Below are positions 33,947 to 46,400 of a stretch of 52,892 nucleotides of DNA, one piece after another. The DNA lies in assembly GCF_026126405.1 (NCBI RefSeq), contig NZ_JAFMTQ010000018.1, positions 1-52,892 on the forward strand, read 5' to 3'. The translations under genes and the position numbers were made by a program. The number at the start of each line of letters is the position of its first letter. The first letter of the stretch is position 1. A model generated the notes under the pieces. It was not told where the DNA came from. It saw only the letters and a list, made by a program, of their open reading frames with translations, and ran no database searches. This stretch comes from Aureitalea sp. L0-47 (lineage in GTDB: Bacteria > Bacteroidota > Bacteroidia > Flavobacteriales > Flavobacteriaceae).

Positions 33947-35566
33947 TCAGTTGTTCACGGTTAAATAATGTATGCTTACTGTTGCCAATTCATTGTTCGG
34001 GAATTTTGAAAAATGTGCCGGATCCGAACGCAATCCAACATCCGCTAATATCCGGCTAAAAACGTCCAATTCCAAAATATACTGATCGCTGAATCCATGT
34101 GTTGCATCGTATGCAGTGGCCGCTGTCTTTCCAATATTCTGAGCAGCAATACTCGAATCTATCGTATGCAGTTCGATCAGCAACAAACCGAACTTACCAA
34201 TAAAACGTTTCCAGTTCTCAAAATGCTCCCGAAGATTTTGCTCAACCGCAGCATTGTGAAGCCGCTTACCCGAATCTGAGAAAGCCCCTGTCGAGGTGCT
34301 AATTGCTTTTGCTTCTGTATTTTCCGGGTCACTCCACGGCCGATTGTGGTCCAGGAACGTACGAACATTCAGCAGGTCGTTCAATTCAATATCGTAACTC
34401 TCCTGAATGTCCTTTTCCAGTTGTTCGGGGTTACCTATATCTCCCCAGATCACCTTGGCCCAGATATCGGCTTTTACCAGGTTGGCTCGGGTCACTTTTA
34501 ATGCCGCCCTGTTGTAATCCACACCTACCAAAAATAATGGATATTCTTCAAGCAACGTTCCGCGGTGGGTTCGTTGTTCGATGACCTCAAAGAGGTGAAT
34601 CAAGAAGGCGCCATTACCACATCCCATGTCCAGTATGCCTTTCGGCTGTTCTTCTATGGGTTTGTTAAAAAGTGAAATGATTATATCATCGATCTTTTTA
34701 AAATAGGCAGAATGTGCACCACCACTTCCCCAGACATTCATTTCCCGGTCTACATGTATTTCACTCACACTGGAAGAAGAACTTTTAAAGATCAATGCAT
34801 TTCCGAACATAAGCTCATCTACTCGCCGGAAGGTTGGGATGTATGAGACTGTAACACCATAGGCAGTGGACCTCCGGGCGAAGAATAATCCTTTGTTGGT
34901 AAATCGGTAATGCTCATTGTTTTTTGAAAACCATTCGAGGTGAGTAAAGAAGTCCAGAATTTTACTGAAACTAACCGGATCCTCATGAAATTCATCTGCG
35001 CTGAACGAAGCTTCCATGAAATATTTGTGAAACATCCCGTCCATTCCCAGCATCACGGTAATAGGCCCTACCAATACCCCTTCAATGTGTTTTTGAATTT
35101 GATATTCCACTTCCCGTGCTGCGGTTTCTTCGGAAGTAGGATCGTATTCGCCGGATTTGTATTTGTTCAGAATTCGATTGAGTGCTGTAAATTGTTCTCG
35201 TTCAAAATGGCGAGGATGAAATTCCGTGGAGATCTTCATAAAATCCACCACCTCCCTGTATTGTTTGGCTCTTTGGAAAGCAATCGGACTTCGTTTGTTA
35301 GTACTTAGATCAACACTATTACTTTTTGCATCTACTTCATACTCCAACCAGCCCTGGGATGCGATCATTCTCAAACCGATATTGAGATAACCCTCATTGC
35401 CATCGAAGGATTCATTTAGTTCAGATAGAGTGACCTGATTCTTTTTCATAAGGAAGTCAAGAACTCCCTGTTTTTTCAGAGCATAAATAACGGGTGCGAT
35501 GGCGATACCGTCCAGATGTCGAAATAGTTCGGCACGATACGCAGATTTTTCCTTGGAAGACAGCAT
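33947..35566 (-). CDS. Large SAM-dependent methyltransferase, AprA-like
   Basis: A 539-residue protein. The N-terminal half (1-290) is a helical winged-helix or lid region with repeated 'L-D-F' segments. The C-terminal half has a class I SAM fold: motif [18 protein letters not shown] (about 314-330), an acidic motif [14 protein letters not shown], and [12 protein letters not shown]. Size and layout recall the AprA-related methyltransferases of polyketide assembly lines, but here the protein stands alone with no synthase nearby. Function inferred from fold only. Paired with a VOC protein. Confidence 0.82.
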   Translation of the reverse strand: MLSSKEKSAYRAELFRHLDGIAIAPVIYALKKQGVLDFLMKKNQVTLSELNESFDGNEGYLNIGLRMIASQGWLEYEVDAKSNSVDLSTNKRSPIAFQRAKQYREVVDFMKISTEFHPRHFEREQFTALNRILNKYKSGEYDPTSEETAAREVEYQIQKHIEGVLVGPITVMLGMDGMFHKYFMEASFSADEFHEDPVSFSKILDFFTHLEWFSKNNEHYRFTNKGLFFARRSTAYGVTVSYIPTFRRVDELMFGNALIFKSSSSSVSEIHVDREMNVWGSGGAHSAYFKKIDDIIISLFNKPIEEQPKGILDMGCGNGAFLIHLFEVIEQRTHRGTLLEEYPLFLVGVDYNRAALKVTRANLVKADIWAKVIWGDIGNPEQLEKDIQESYDIELNDLLNVRTFLDHNRPWSDPENTEAKAISTSTGAFSDSGKRLHNAAVEQNLREHFENWKRFIGKFGLLLIELHTIDSSIAAQNIGKTAATAYDATHGFSDQYILELDVFSRILADVGLRSDPAHFSKFPNNELATVSIHYLTVNN

Positions 35567-35625
35567 GGTTTACGGTTGTGTTCTACGTAAATATAGCCCT
35601 TTTTAACCGTTTTGATTTTACCGTA

Positions 35626-36567
35626 TTAGTTTCGGTTCCAAATATCGAGAAGAATTTTCCAGGCTCCGTTTTCCTTTCGCCAGACAATAAGATATTTCCC
35701 TTCGAAATCGGTTTTCTTACCCTTTTTATTTGTAATGCTTCCTTCGTAATAACCGTAGTCATAGGCGTAGTTCCTGAATATTCGAATTTCCAGTGGTGTT
35801 ATCTTGTGATACATGTTCTTTGAGCCTTCCGGAAAGTTCCAGTAACTCAGTATACCGTCGCTACCTTCAACGATATCCCTGCCACCAGGAAATAGTTTCC
35901 CATCGGAGGTGTAAAAACTCGCAATTTGTGCCGCATCGCCATTCATATAGGCTGCGGAGAATGCCTTGATGTTTTCCCTTATCCTATCTTCTTCTGAAAA
36001 TGCAAGTCGTTTTTTACAATCAATAGTCCATGTTGGATATTGAATATTTTCAGCAGTGTCCACCCATTCTCCCAGCCATTTGAAACCTGTTTCCGTCATA
36101 TTACTGAATGTGATCCTATAGAACCCATCCATACCATTTGGTGCTTGCTGTTCTTTATACAGAACAATACTGTCCCCTCTTTTTCCACCTTCCCAGGCTG
36201 GTAAAACTGTGGTAGGGCCCCTATTGGAATAATAATGCACGTACCATTTGCTGCTATCGGCGATAAACTGCCGTATGCTGCCCGCCTGGGTTCCGTCTTC
36301 CAGCCAGGTCTCGTCCTGAACGGCAGTACCATTCATTATGTATTTCCATTTCCAGGTTAAATGCTGTGATTCTGCCCAGCTCCCATCCGGATTCCTGCTG
36401 GTGGAGACGCAGTCACATGTGCCAATTAGAGGTGCGAAATCAGCCACTTCCTGTGGTGCCTCGGGATTAAGCCTTCCGTAAGGGTAATTAACAGATACTT
36501 CGTATGAATCCGGTACCTGAGAAAAACAAGTCAGGGGAACCAGTAAAATGAGGATTAAATTTTTCAT
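35626..36567 (-). CDS. Secreted protein with DUF1579-like and SnoaL-like domains
   Basis: A 313-residue protein with a signal peptide (ending CFSQ). The first domain (about 35-180) has the beta-barrel pattern of heme/lipocalin-like DUF1579 proteins (FAPLIGTCDC, LTWKWKYIMNGTAVQDETWLE, GFKWLGEWVD). The second (about 190-313) is a SnoaL/DUF4440-type cone fold (RENIKAFSAAYMNGDAAQIASFY; KYLIVWRKENGAWKILLDIWN). No catalytic residues assignable. It stands alone between gaps and looks monocistronic. Confidence 0.85.
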   Translation of the reverse strand: MKNLILILLVPLTCFSQVPDSYEVSVNYPYGRLNPEAPQEVADFAPLIGTCDCVSTSRNPDGSWAESQHLTWKWKYIMNGTAVQDETWLEDGTQAGSIRQFIADSSKWYVHYYSNRGPTTVLPAWEGGKRGDSIVLYKEQQAPNGMDGFYRITFSNMTETGFKWLGEWVDTAENIQYPTWTIDCKKRLAFSEEDRIRENIKAFSAAYMNGDAAQIASFYTSDGKLFPGGRDIVEGSDGILSYWNFPEGSKNMYHKITPLEIRIFRNYAYDYGYYEGSITNKKGKKTDFEGKYLIVWRKENGAWKILLDIWNRN

Positions 36568-36608
36568 GGTTGATTGTTTTATTTTGAAATGTACTTAGAA
36601 ACAACCCA

Positions 36609-36636
36609 TAAAAAAAGCCTCTTAACAGAGGCTTAA
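36609..36636 (-). terminator. Intrinsic terminator of lipoprotein gene
   Basis: Minus strand AAGCCTCT pairs with AGAGGCTT around a four-base loop and runs into T7. It lies about 20 bases after the stop of the upstream minus-strand gene. Confidence 0.88.
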
Positions 36637-36654
36637 GATAAATTTGTAAGCTAC

Positions 36655-37236
36655 TTATTCTTCTAAAGTTTCTTCCACTTCACCGTCCCAACCTACCATA
36701 AAGTATTTGAAGGTAGCTGTTTCAGGGATTTGTGTAGCTTCTACTTTGGCTGAGAAATTGTAACGAAGGTTCTCAGGAAGTTGTTTTTTGTCTATAGTGA
36801 TAAAGACATCACTGTCTTTCAGAAATACAACAATAGAGTTGATCGCATTCTCTATGGCGACAATTTCGTAATTGAGTTTTACGTCCGCAAAAGTACTTCC
36901 AAGTCCAAGGCCTTTGTCGGTTATGTAACGCTCGTCAAAGATTTGGATATTGGTGATACGGGAATTGGGATCATCTTCGTTTTCCGGAGAGAGCAACATT
37001 AGCTTCTTTCCGCCTTTTTCGTAGATCTCTACTTCTCCTCTCGTTTCAGGGGCTTCCTCAAGCTCGGTAAGAGAGACGATAGAATCATTTGCGAAAATAG
37101 AATCCAGTTGACGCATCTGGGTTGTTTTATTTATCGGGCCAATACTGTCCTTTGAAATCAGGAAGGGATCGCTGTCTTTACCGCATTGGGTAAGTAGCAA
37201 TAGGCAAATCGTGGATAGTAATAGTAATTTTTTCAT
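36655..37236 (-). CDS. Hypothetical lipoprotein
   Basis: A 193-residue lipoprotein (lipobox LLTQC). The mature part has a helical Asp/Ser-rich start and a beta-rich core (GGKKLMLLSP, ITNIQIFDERYIT, LKDSDVFITIDKKQLP). It contains GSTFADVKLNYEIVAI, reminiscent of periplasmic beta-sandwich proteins, with no catalytic motif. It lies 36 bases after the HerA-like gene and may be co-transcribed. Function unknown. Confidence 0.8.
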   Translation of the reverse strand: MKKLLLLSTICLLLLTQCGKDSDPFLISKDSIGPINKTTQMRQLDSIFANDSIVSLTELEEAPETRGEVEIYEKGGKKLMLLSPENEDDPNSRITNIQIFDERYITDKGLGLGSTFADVKLNYEIVAIENAINSIVVFLKDSDVFITIDKKQLPENLRYNFSAKVEATQIPETATFKYFMVGWDGEVEETLEE

Positions 37237-37272
37237 CTATTTATAAACTTGAATTTAGGTTGTGGTATTGTC

Positions 37273-38805
37273 TTATTTTAAAATTTTTGTGAGGATTCCG
37301 AGTACGCTTCGTATAACAGTTGGACTGGTAAGCACCTTTTCCAGCGGACTTCTGGAGGTGCGTCTTCGTCTACTTCGGCTGCGCCCCGAAGAAGATCTGC
37401 TGGCCGCTTCCTTTTCCTTTCTGGCCTTTTCCTTGGCTTCTTCCTGGTTGGCTGTTTCAATCTTTTCATTCAGCAACTCATAGGCACTTTCCCTGTCGAG
37501 TTCTTTATTGTACTTAGAAATAAGTTTAGACTCACCCAAAAGGTCTGTTAGTTCGTCGTCTTCCAACACATCCATTCGGCTCATTGGTGCACGTAGCAAG
37601 GTAGCGGCAAGTGGGGTAGGTATACCTTTTTCATTCAGTGCCGAAACCAACGCTTCGCCAATACCCAAAGAGGTAAGTACTTCGTCTGTCTTGTAATATT
37701 CTGAAATGGGGTAATTCTCAGCAGTGAGTTTTATTGCCTTCCGATCCTTGGCTGTGAAGGCACGAAGCGCGTGCTGGACTTTCAATCCTAACTGACTCAA
37801 AACCGCATCCGGTACATCGGTTGGATTTTGAGTTACAAAGTAAAGACCTACACCTTTTGAGCGAATCAGTTTTACGATACTTTCTATTTGGTCCAGTAAT
37901 GCGTCGCTTGCCTCTTTGAATATAAGGTGAGCTTCGTCTATAAAGATCACTAGTTCAGGTCGGCCACTATCTCCTTGTTCCGGAAAGGTACTGTAGACTT
38001 CAGCAAGCAAACAAAGCATAAAGGTTGAGAACAACTTTGGCCGGTCCTGTATATCGGTAAGCCGAACAATGTTGATATATCCCATACCGTTCTCGTCTAC
38101 CCGTAACAGGTCGTCAGTGTCAAAGGACTTTTCTCCAAAGAAAAGGTCTCCGCCCTGCTGCTCCAATTCAACGATCTTCCGAAGGATAGCTCCGGAGGAA
38201 GCAGGTGAAATCCGTCCGTATTCTTTCGCTATCTCCGCTTTTCCCTCTTCGGTTGAATACTGAAGGATCTTCTTGAAATCCTTAAGATCGAGCAACGGAA
38301 GTTTATTGTCGTCGCAATATTTGAAAAGTATGGAAATGATTCCCGCCTGGGTTTCAGAAACCCCTAGTATCCTCGAGATCAATACCGGTCCGAATTCACT
38401 TACAGTTGCTCTTAGTCTAACGCCGTCCTGTTCGGACAATGATAGGATCTCAACGGGAAATTTCTTTGGTTCGAAAGGAATTCCGATCTTTTCGTGACGT
38501 TCGTCGATCTTTGGATGTCCCGGACTGGGTTGCGCTATTCCACTCAGGTCACCTTTCATATCCATAAGTAGCACAGGCACACCTTTCTCGGAAAGGTTTT
38601 CCGCTAGGATCTGTAGAGTTTTCGTCTTACCGGTACCGGTGGCACCAGCGATAAGCCCATGACGGTTCATAGTCTTGAGAGGAATCTTAACCAGCGCGTT
38701 TGTAACAGCTTCGCCATCCAGCATGGCTGCTCCAAGTGTTATGAAGTCACCCTTGGTTTTATAGCCTTCATTGATATGATCGAAGAATACCTGCGTATCT
38801 GCCAT
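37273..38805 (-). CDS. HerA-like ATPase of the DUF853 family
   Basis: A 510-residue cytoplasmic P-loop ATPase of the FtsK/HerA superfamily (DUF853, YjgR-like). The Walker A motif is GATGTGKT (about 54-61), Walker B is LVIFIDEAHL (about 272-281), and sensor-like YFVTQNP follows. The C terminus has a coiled coil and a very basic Ser/Arg tract (SSSGRSRSRRRRTSRS) that may bind nucleic acid. No NurA partner is adjacent, so this is the solitary bacterial type of unknown cellular role. Confidence 0.93.
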   Translation of the reverse strand: MADTQVFFDHINEGYKTKGDFITLGAAMLDGEAVTNALVKIPLKTMNRHGLIAGATGTGKTKTLQILAENLSEKGVPVLLMDMKGDLSGIAQPSPGHPKIDERHEKIGIPFEPKKFPVEILSLSEQDGVRLRATVSEFGPVLISRILGVSETQAGIISILFKYCDDNKLPLLDLKDFKKILQYSTEEGKAEIAKEYGRISPASSGAILRKIVELEQQGGDLFFGEKSFDTDDLLRVDENGMGYINIVRLTDIQDRPKLFSTFMLCLLAEVYSTFPEQGDSGRPELVIFIDEAHLIFKEASDALLDQIESIVKLIRSKGVGLYFVTQNPTDVPDAVLSQLGLKVQHALRAFTAKDRKAIKLTAENYPISEYYKTDEVLTSLGIGEALVSALNEKGIPTPLAATLLRAPMSRMDVLEDDELTDLLGESKLISKYNKELDRESAYELLNEKIETANQEEAKEKARKEKEAASRSSSGRSRSRRRRTSRSPLEKVLTSPTVIRSVLGILTKILK

Positions 38806-38885
38806 ATTTCTAATTTTCGATAAAAATAGGAATTGTGAAGAAGCTTGTGAAATATTACGTATTTTAAATTGAAAATAACGTATTT

Positions 38886-39359
38886 ATGATACTATATACT
38901 CGTCAAATCTTGTTTCTTCTATCTGTTATGCTTCTGTTTGCTTGCAATTCTTCTTCAGAGGAACACTTGATAAGTAACGATCTTGTATTTCACCCTTCGC
39001 ACGAGCCTTCGAGAGCCGACAAGCCATTCAGTGATGCGGTTCAGGCAGGTAGTACATTTTACCTCACAGGCCAGATAGGGCTCGATCATTCAACAGGAAA
39101 ATTGGTTGAGGGCGGAATCGAAGCAGAAACCCGGCAAACCCTCGAGAATATCAAGGATGTACTGGCATATCACAATATGGAGATGAACGATGTTGTGAAG
39201 GCTACAGTGATCCTTGATAGTATTGGTGATTTCTCAGCTTTTAATTCCATCTATATACACTATTTTCCCAACAAACCAGCCAGAACCACCTTTGCAGCGG
39301 AATCCATTGCCAGAAATGCTAAAATTGAGATTGAAGTAGTTGCTTTTAGACCTGATTAG
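38886..39359 (+). CDS. RidA-family protein with lipoprotein signal
   Basis: A 157-residue protein. Residues 37-157 are a RidA/YjgF domain with FYLTGQIGLD, TLENIKDVL, VVKATVILD and the active-site arginine in PARTTFAAESIARNAKIEIEVVAF. RidA enzymes hydrolyse reactive enamines and imines, usually in the cytoplasm. Here the domain is preceded by a hydrophobic segment and a lipobox (LLFAC, Cys20), so the enzyme should be membrane anchored outside the cytoplasm. Confidence 0.93.
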   Translation: MILYTRQILFLLSVMLLFACNSSSEEHLISNDLVFHPSHEPSRADKPFSDAVQAGSTFYLTGQIGLDHSTGKLVEGGIEAETRQTLENIKDVLAYHNMEMNDVVKATVILDSIGDFSAFNSIYIHYFPNKPARTTFAAESIARNAKIEIEVVAFRPD

Positions 39360-39396
39360 CTAATAACTTTGGACGTTGATGATTTCAAAACAAAAG

Positions 39397-39432
39397 AAAA
39401 CATCCTCCCAACCAGAGTGAGGAGGATGCTTT
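39397..39432. terminator. Bidirectional hairpin terminator
   Basis: CATCCTCC pairs with GGAGGATG around a twelve-base loop, with A-rich and T-rich flanks. It separates the convergent RidA and DUF2911 genes. Confidence 0.75.
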
Positions 39433-39455
39433 AAATTTAAATTTGTGTTCTGTTA

Positions 39456-39998
39456 TTACTTAGTAAACGGAACTTTTACACGAGTATTACCCCATCCAAG
39501 GTGCATATCTACACCATTATCACTTTCGTCAAAAGCGATAGAAAATGCCTCAAGGCTTTCTTTAGCCGTTCCTGTGGGTACTGTAATCCTGGCGACATCA
39601 TTCGCCTCATTGTAGGAATAGGATCCCCAAACATTCACATCGCTGTTGATGATAGCTGTCCATTCGGTTTCACCCGGAATGGTAAAGAAAGAATACGTAC
39701 CGGCCTTCACCGTCGTGTTGCCTAGTTTCATGTCGGTGTACAAAGTAAGCTCGGCCGCCTCGTTGGCACCGGTTCGCCATACCTTGTCCGGTTGCGCTAG
39801 GGATTCTACCGTACGACCCTTTAATTGGGGTCGGCTGTAAGCTATTTTTATCGCCTTTTCTGAAACCCGGTAACTTGACGGAAAGGATGCTACGTCCATC
39901 GGACTTTTATCAAGATCTGAGAATTTTTGGGCGTATAACGAATCTGAAATTGCAACGCTTAGTGCAAGTGCTAAAAAAAGTAAGAATTTTTGTTTCAT
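39456..39998 (-). CDS. DUF2911 secreted protein
   Basis: A 180-residue protein from the ATG that starts a good signal peptide (MKQKFLLFLALAL...LYAQ). An 18-residue upstream extension lacks signal character. The core has the DUF2911 hallmarks SRPQLKGR, VWRTGANEA, and KAGTYSFFTIPG followed by W-x-x-I-I-N. The family is widespread in Bacteroidota and without known function. Probably periplasmic or secreted. Confidence 0.9.
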   Translation of the reverse strand: MKQKFLLFLALALSVAISDSLYAQKFSDLDKSPMDVASFPSSYRVSEKAIKIAYSRPQLKGRTVESLAQPDKVWRTGANEAAELTLYTDMKLGNTTVKAGTYSFFTIPGETEWTAIINSDVNVWGSYSYNEANDVARITVPTGTAKESLEAFSIAFDESDNGVDMHLGWGNTRVKVPFTK

Positions 39999-40233
39999 AA
40001 ATCTGTTTTTTAAGAAATGGAAAGTTACGTTTTTTAAGAATCGACTATCCATAAAGTTTTGTGAAAATTTTGAAGGAGTTGAATACGTATTTTGTCGCGA
40101 ATTGATAAGAAAGCTTACCGGAAAAAATTAATCAGAAAATTCCTTAATTTTGGGACAATTTTTTTCACAAAAATTTGTTAATAACTTAATAGCTCAAATA
40201 TGCCGAAACCCTAGATTTTATGAGGGGTTTTGT

Positions 40234-40241
40234 TATATTTG
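40234..40241 (+). promoter_or_regulatory. -7 box of gyrB
   Basis: TATATTTG, 36 bases before the gyrB ATG. No clear TTTG -33 box. An AAACCC...GGGTTT inverted repeat (40206-40230) sits where a -33 region would be and may bind a regulator. Confidence 0.6.
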
Positions 40242-40252
40242 TTTGTTAGTGA

Positions 40253-42229
<1,977 letters not shown>

Positions 42230-42250
42230 GATTTCTTCGGAATAAAACGT

Positions 42251-42281
42251 AGCCCCGCCATAGTGCGGGGCTTTATATTTT
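42251..42281 (+). terminator. Intrinsic terminator of gyrB
   Basis: AGCCCCGC pairs with GCGGGGCT around a six-base loop, followed by a T-rich stretch. It lies 21 bases after the gyrB stop. Confidence 0.9.
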
Positions 42282-42293
42282 AGGATATTCAGA

Positions 42294-42324
42294 ATTGAAA
42301 ATCAAATAGATAATTGTATTTTTG
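42294..42324 (+). promoter_or_regulatory. Housekeeping promoter of mdh
   Basis: ATTG-N19-TATTTTTG. The box ends 40 bases before the mdh ATG and shows that an alternative upstream in-frame start lies within the promoter and cannot be used. Confidence 0.75.
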
Positions 42325-42363
42325 CAGCTCGAAATTCAATCATCAAATTTAAAATTTAATTTC

Positions 42364-43290
42364 ATGAAAGTAACTGTAGTTGGAGCGGGAGCAGTAGGTG
42401 CAAGTTGTGCCGAATATATCGCCATTAAAGACTTCGCGAGTGAAGTAGTATTGTTGGATATCAAAGAAGGTTATGCCGAAGGGAAAGCTATGGACCTGAT
42501 GCAAACGGCATCACTCAATGGTTTCGATACTAAGATAACCGGTACTACAAACGACTATTCCAAAACTGCAAACAGTGACATTTGTGTGATCACAAGTGGA
42601 ATCCCACGCAAGCCCGGAATGACTCGAGAAGAGCTAATTGGGATCAACGCAGGTATTGTGAAATCTGTTTCTTCCAGCCTTATTGAACATTCTCCAAATA
42701 CGATCATGATCGTGGTGAGTAACCCTATGGATACTATGACTTACCTGGTTCATAAAACTACAGACCTTCCCAAAAACCGAATCATTGGTATGGGTGGAGC
42801 ATTAGATAGTGCACGCTTTAAATATCGCCTTGCAGAGGCCTTAGGAGCGCCTATCAGCGATGTTGATGGAATGGTGATTGGTGGACACAGCGACAAAGGA
42901 ATGCTGCCATTAACGCGTCTCGCAACGCGTAATAGTGTAGCAGTTTCTAAGTTTATTTCCGAAGAGAGATTACAACAAGTTATGGAGGATACCAAGGTAG
43001 GAGGGGCGACACTTACCAAGTTGCTAGGGACTTCAGCCTGGTATGCACCGGGAGCGGCAGTATCCGGACTAGTGCAAGCTATAGCAATGGATCTTAAGAA
43101 AATGTTCCCATGTTCTGCCTTGCTGGACGGACAATACGGTCTGAATGACCTTTGTATTGGCGTTCCGGTTATTCTAGGTAGAAATGGAATTGAAGAGATA
43201 GTGGAGATCGAACTCACAGATGCCGAGATGGCCAAAATGGCCGAAAGTGCTGAAGGAGTTAGCAAAACGAATGGGCTTTTAGATGTCTAA
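42364..43290 (+). CDS. mdh: Malate dehydrogenase (LDH-like type)
   Basis: A 308-residue NAD-dependent dehydrogenase of the citric acid cycle, interconverting malate and oxaloacetate. The Rossmann motif GAGAVGASCAEY lies at the N terminus, Asp of LLDIKEG binds NAD, and substrate-binding arginines are in GIPRKPGMTREELI. Catalytic residues are in VSNPMDTMTYL and GGHSDKGMLPL (His). Start chosen at MKVTVVGAG, which also agrees with the promoter position. Flanked by two terminators, so monocistronic. Confidence 0.97.
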   Translation: MKVTVVGAGAVGASCAEYIAIKDFASEVVLLDIKEGYAEGKAMDLMQTASLNGFDTKITGTTNDYSKTANSDICVITSGIPRKPGMTREELIGINAGIVKSVSSSLIEHSPNTIMIVVSNPMDTMTYLVHKTTDLPKNRIIGMGGALDSARFKYRLAEALGAPISDVDGMVIGGHSDKGMLPLTRLATRNSVAVSKFISEERLQQVMEDTKVGGATLTKLLGTSAWYAPGAAVSGLVQAIAMDLKKMFPCSALLDGQYGLNDLCIGVPVILGRNGIEEIVEIELTDAEMAKMAESAEGVSKTNGLLDV

Positions 43291-43310
43291 ATCAGGTCGT
43301 TAAATCAAAC

Positions 43311-43338
43311 AAAAAGGCCGCTGCAACGGCCTTTTTTT
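43311..43338 (+). terminator. Intrinsic terminator of mdh
   Basis: AAAAAGGCCG pairs with CGGCCTTTTT around a six-base loop, ending in a T7 run. Confidence 0.9.
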
Positions 43339-43362
43339 ATTGGTCATTTTCAAAGGAAAATA

Positions 43363-43394
43363 ATTGTCATTTCCTTTTTGAAAACCTATATTTG
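43363..43394 (+). promoter_or_regulatory. Housekeeping promoter of secDF
   Basis: ATTG-N20-TATATTTG, 32 bases before the ATG of secDF; good match to the Bacteroidota consensus. Confidence 0.75.
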
Positions 43395-43426
43395 CACGTT
43401 TTTAAAATCATCTAAATACCTATAGA

Positions 43427-46400
43427 ATGCAAAATAAAGGACTAGTTACCGTATTTGCGATCATCTTTGGGTTGGTGTGTTTGTACCAACTTTCTTTCAC
43501 TTTTGTCGCGAATAAGGTAGAGGGTGAAGCTGAGGCTTATGCGAAAGGATTATACGATGCCTCTCAACCGGACGAGCGTATTGAAGCTGAAGCGAAGTAC
43601 CTGGACTCAGTGGCTAACACCCCGGTTTTCGCCGGAATCACCTACAGCGATTCCAAGGAGAAAGAACTAAATAAGGGACTTGACCTTAAAGGAGGAATCA
43701 ACGTGATTCTTCAGGTGTCTGTACGTGACATCCTTGAAGGCCTTGCCAATAACTCTAAAGATCCTGCATTCAACCAGGCATTGAACAATGCTGAAGAACT
43801 TCAGAAGAACAGTCAGGAACCCTACCTGGAAGACTTCTTTACTGCCTTCGAGGCAATTCCCGGGGATAACAAACTGGCGTCAACCAGTATTTTCTTCAAT
43901 AAGAACCTGGAAGACGATATAAGCCGTGATGATACCAACGGGGATGTACAGCAGGTGCTTAGACGTAAAGTTGACGAAGCCATGGTTTCTGCCTTTGAAG
44001 TACTTCGTAAGCGTATCGATAAATTCGGTGTTACTCAACCAAACCTGCAACGTTTAGGTAATTCAGGAAGGATACTTGTAGAACTTCCCGGGGCAAAAGA
44101 TATAGAAAGAACTAAAGACCTTATTACACAAACCGCTCAGCTTGAATTCTGGGATGTGTATAAAGCACAGGAGGTGCAATCTTTCCTCTTAACCGCAGAT
44201 GCAACCTTGAAGGGAATCCTTTCTCCGGAAACGGATGAGGAAGTAGCCGATTCTACCGATACGGAGAACGAAGTGATTGAAGATATTCTCGGAGGTGAAG
44301 AAGTAGATGAAGAAGCAGATCCTGCCAAGGAAAACCCTTTGATGTCTAAATTAGTCGACTTCGGAAGACCAGATGGTCCGGTGATCGCGACAGCATTGGC
44401 TTCAGATACTGATATCGTCTTACAATACCTGGAAACTCCTCAGGTAAGAGCGCAGCTACCGAATGATCTACGCTATATTAAATTCGCTTGGGGCGTTGAG
44501 AGAGAAGTAGAAACCACCGAAGGTGAAACAGTATCGCTTCAGGATCTTTATGGTATTAAAGGAAACCGCGACATGGTGCCTCCATTGAGTGGAGGTGTTG
44601 TAGTGGATGCAGCACAATCCTATGATCCTTCCGGCCGCGTGTCTGTAGATATGCAGATGAACGGTAAAGGAGCTAAAGTATGGGAAGACATGACAGGCGC
44701 TGCTTACACCAATGGTAGTCAGATTGCCATCGTTCTTGATGACATAGTATATTCGGCACCAGGTGTAACAACCGGAGCTATTGCGGGTGGACGTAGTTCC
44801 ATTACCGGTGATTTCACTATTAACGAAGGACAGGATTTAGCAAACGTATTAAGAGCAGGTAAATTACCCGCTTCTGCAGATATTATTCAAGCTGAGATCG
44901 TAGGGCCAACCCTCGGTCAGGAGGCAATCGATAGTGGTGTACTCTCGTTCCTTATCGCCTTAGGATTTGTACTGGTATGGATGGTGTTTTATTACGGTAG
45001 AGCCGGTCTTTTTGCCGACGTTGCCCTTGTAGTGAACATTCTATTCATTTTTGGTGTACTAGCCGGACTAGGTGCAGTATTGACCTTACCTGGTATTGCC
45101 GGTATTGTACTTACGATTGGTATCTCGGTTGATGCAAACGTACTGATCTTCGAAAGGATCAGGGAAGAGCTGGCCAAAGGGAAAGCGCAGAAGGATGCGA
45201 TCAAGGATGGTTTCAACAACGCCTTGTCATCCATTCTCGATGCGAACATCACAACAGGTCTTACAGGTCTGATACTTCTTGTATTCGGAACAGGGCCGAT
45301 TCAAGGTTTCGCGACCACGCTACTTATAGGTATCCTTACGTCCTTGTTCACGGCGATCTTTATCACGAGATTGTTCATCGACCGATACACTAAGAATGGT
45401 AAACCGCTTCCTTGTTCTACTTCATTTACCAAGAATCTGTTTAAAAACGTAAATATCAATTTCCTAGGAAAGAGAAAAGTGGCTTATGTGATCTCAGGAT
45501 TGTTGATCATCGCCAGTTTAGGTTCGTTATTTACAGTTGGTCTTAACCAGGGTGTTGATTTCGTTGGTGGTAGAACGTATACGGTACGTTTTGATAAAGA
45601 CGTGAATGCGACCGATATCCAGAATGACATGATCGCTGTTTTCGGAAGTGCCGAGGCAAAGACATACGGTGGTGACAACCAGCTTAAAATTACAACTAAA
45701 TACAAGGTTGACGATACTGGTGAAGAAGTGGATGCCGAGATCGAGCAAATGCTTTTCGAGGGATTGCAGAAAAACCTGCCTGCCGGAATCACATACCAGG
45801 ATTTTATTAGTGATGATGAAGGCAAGGAAGTAGGGCGTATGCAATATTACAAGGTAAGTCCGACAATTGCGGATGATATCAAGAAAGCTTCCTTCTGGGC
45901 GGTACTTGGATCTCTGGCAGTAGTATTCCTCTACATCCTGTTGCGTTTCCGTAGATGGCAATTCAGTTTGGGAGCCGTTGCCGCAGTATTCCACGATGTC
46001 TTGATCGTATTGGGAATCTTCTCACTTACATACAAGATCATGCCGTTCAACATGGAGATCGACCAGTCGTTCATCGCGGCGATCTTAACGGTGATTGGTT
46101 ACTCGCTGAACGATACAGTGGTTGTATTCGACCGTATCCGTGAGTTCTTTAACGAGCATTCAAGTTGGAAGATGAATCGTATCATTAACAGTGCATTGAA
46201 TAGTACCTTGAGTAGAACATTGAACACCTCGATGACCACACTTATCGTACTTCTTACGATCTTTATCCTGGGAGCAGAATCCATTCGTGGATTGATCTTC
46301 GCCCTGATCATCGGTGTGCTTGTAGGTACTTACTCATCGCTTTTCATCGCGACTCCGGTATTCTTCGATACAGTGAAGAAACGAGGTATTGATCTTAGCG

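Noticed and set aside
42322-42363. Upstream in-frame start for malate dehydrogenase
   Set aside because: It lies within or next to the -7 box; the Rossmann motif starts properly at the later ATG.
45527-45994. Long minus-strand open frame inside secDF
   Set aside because: It is a shadow of a well-conserved gene with no family feature of its own.
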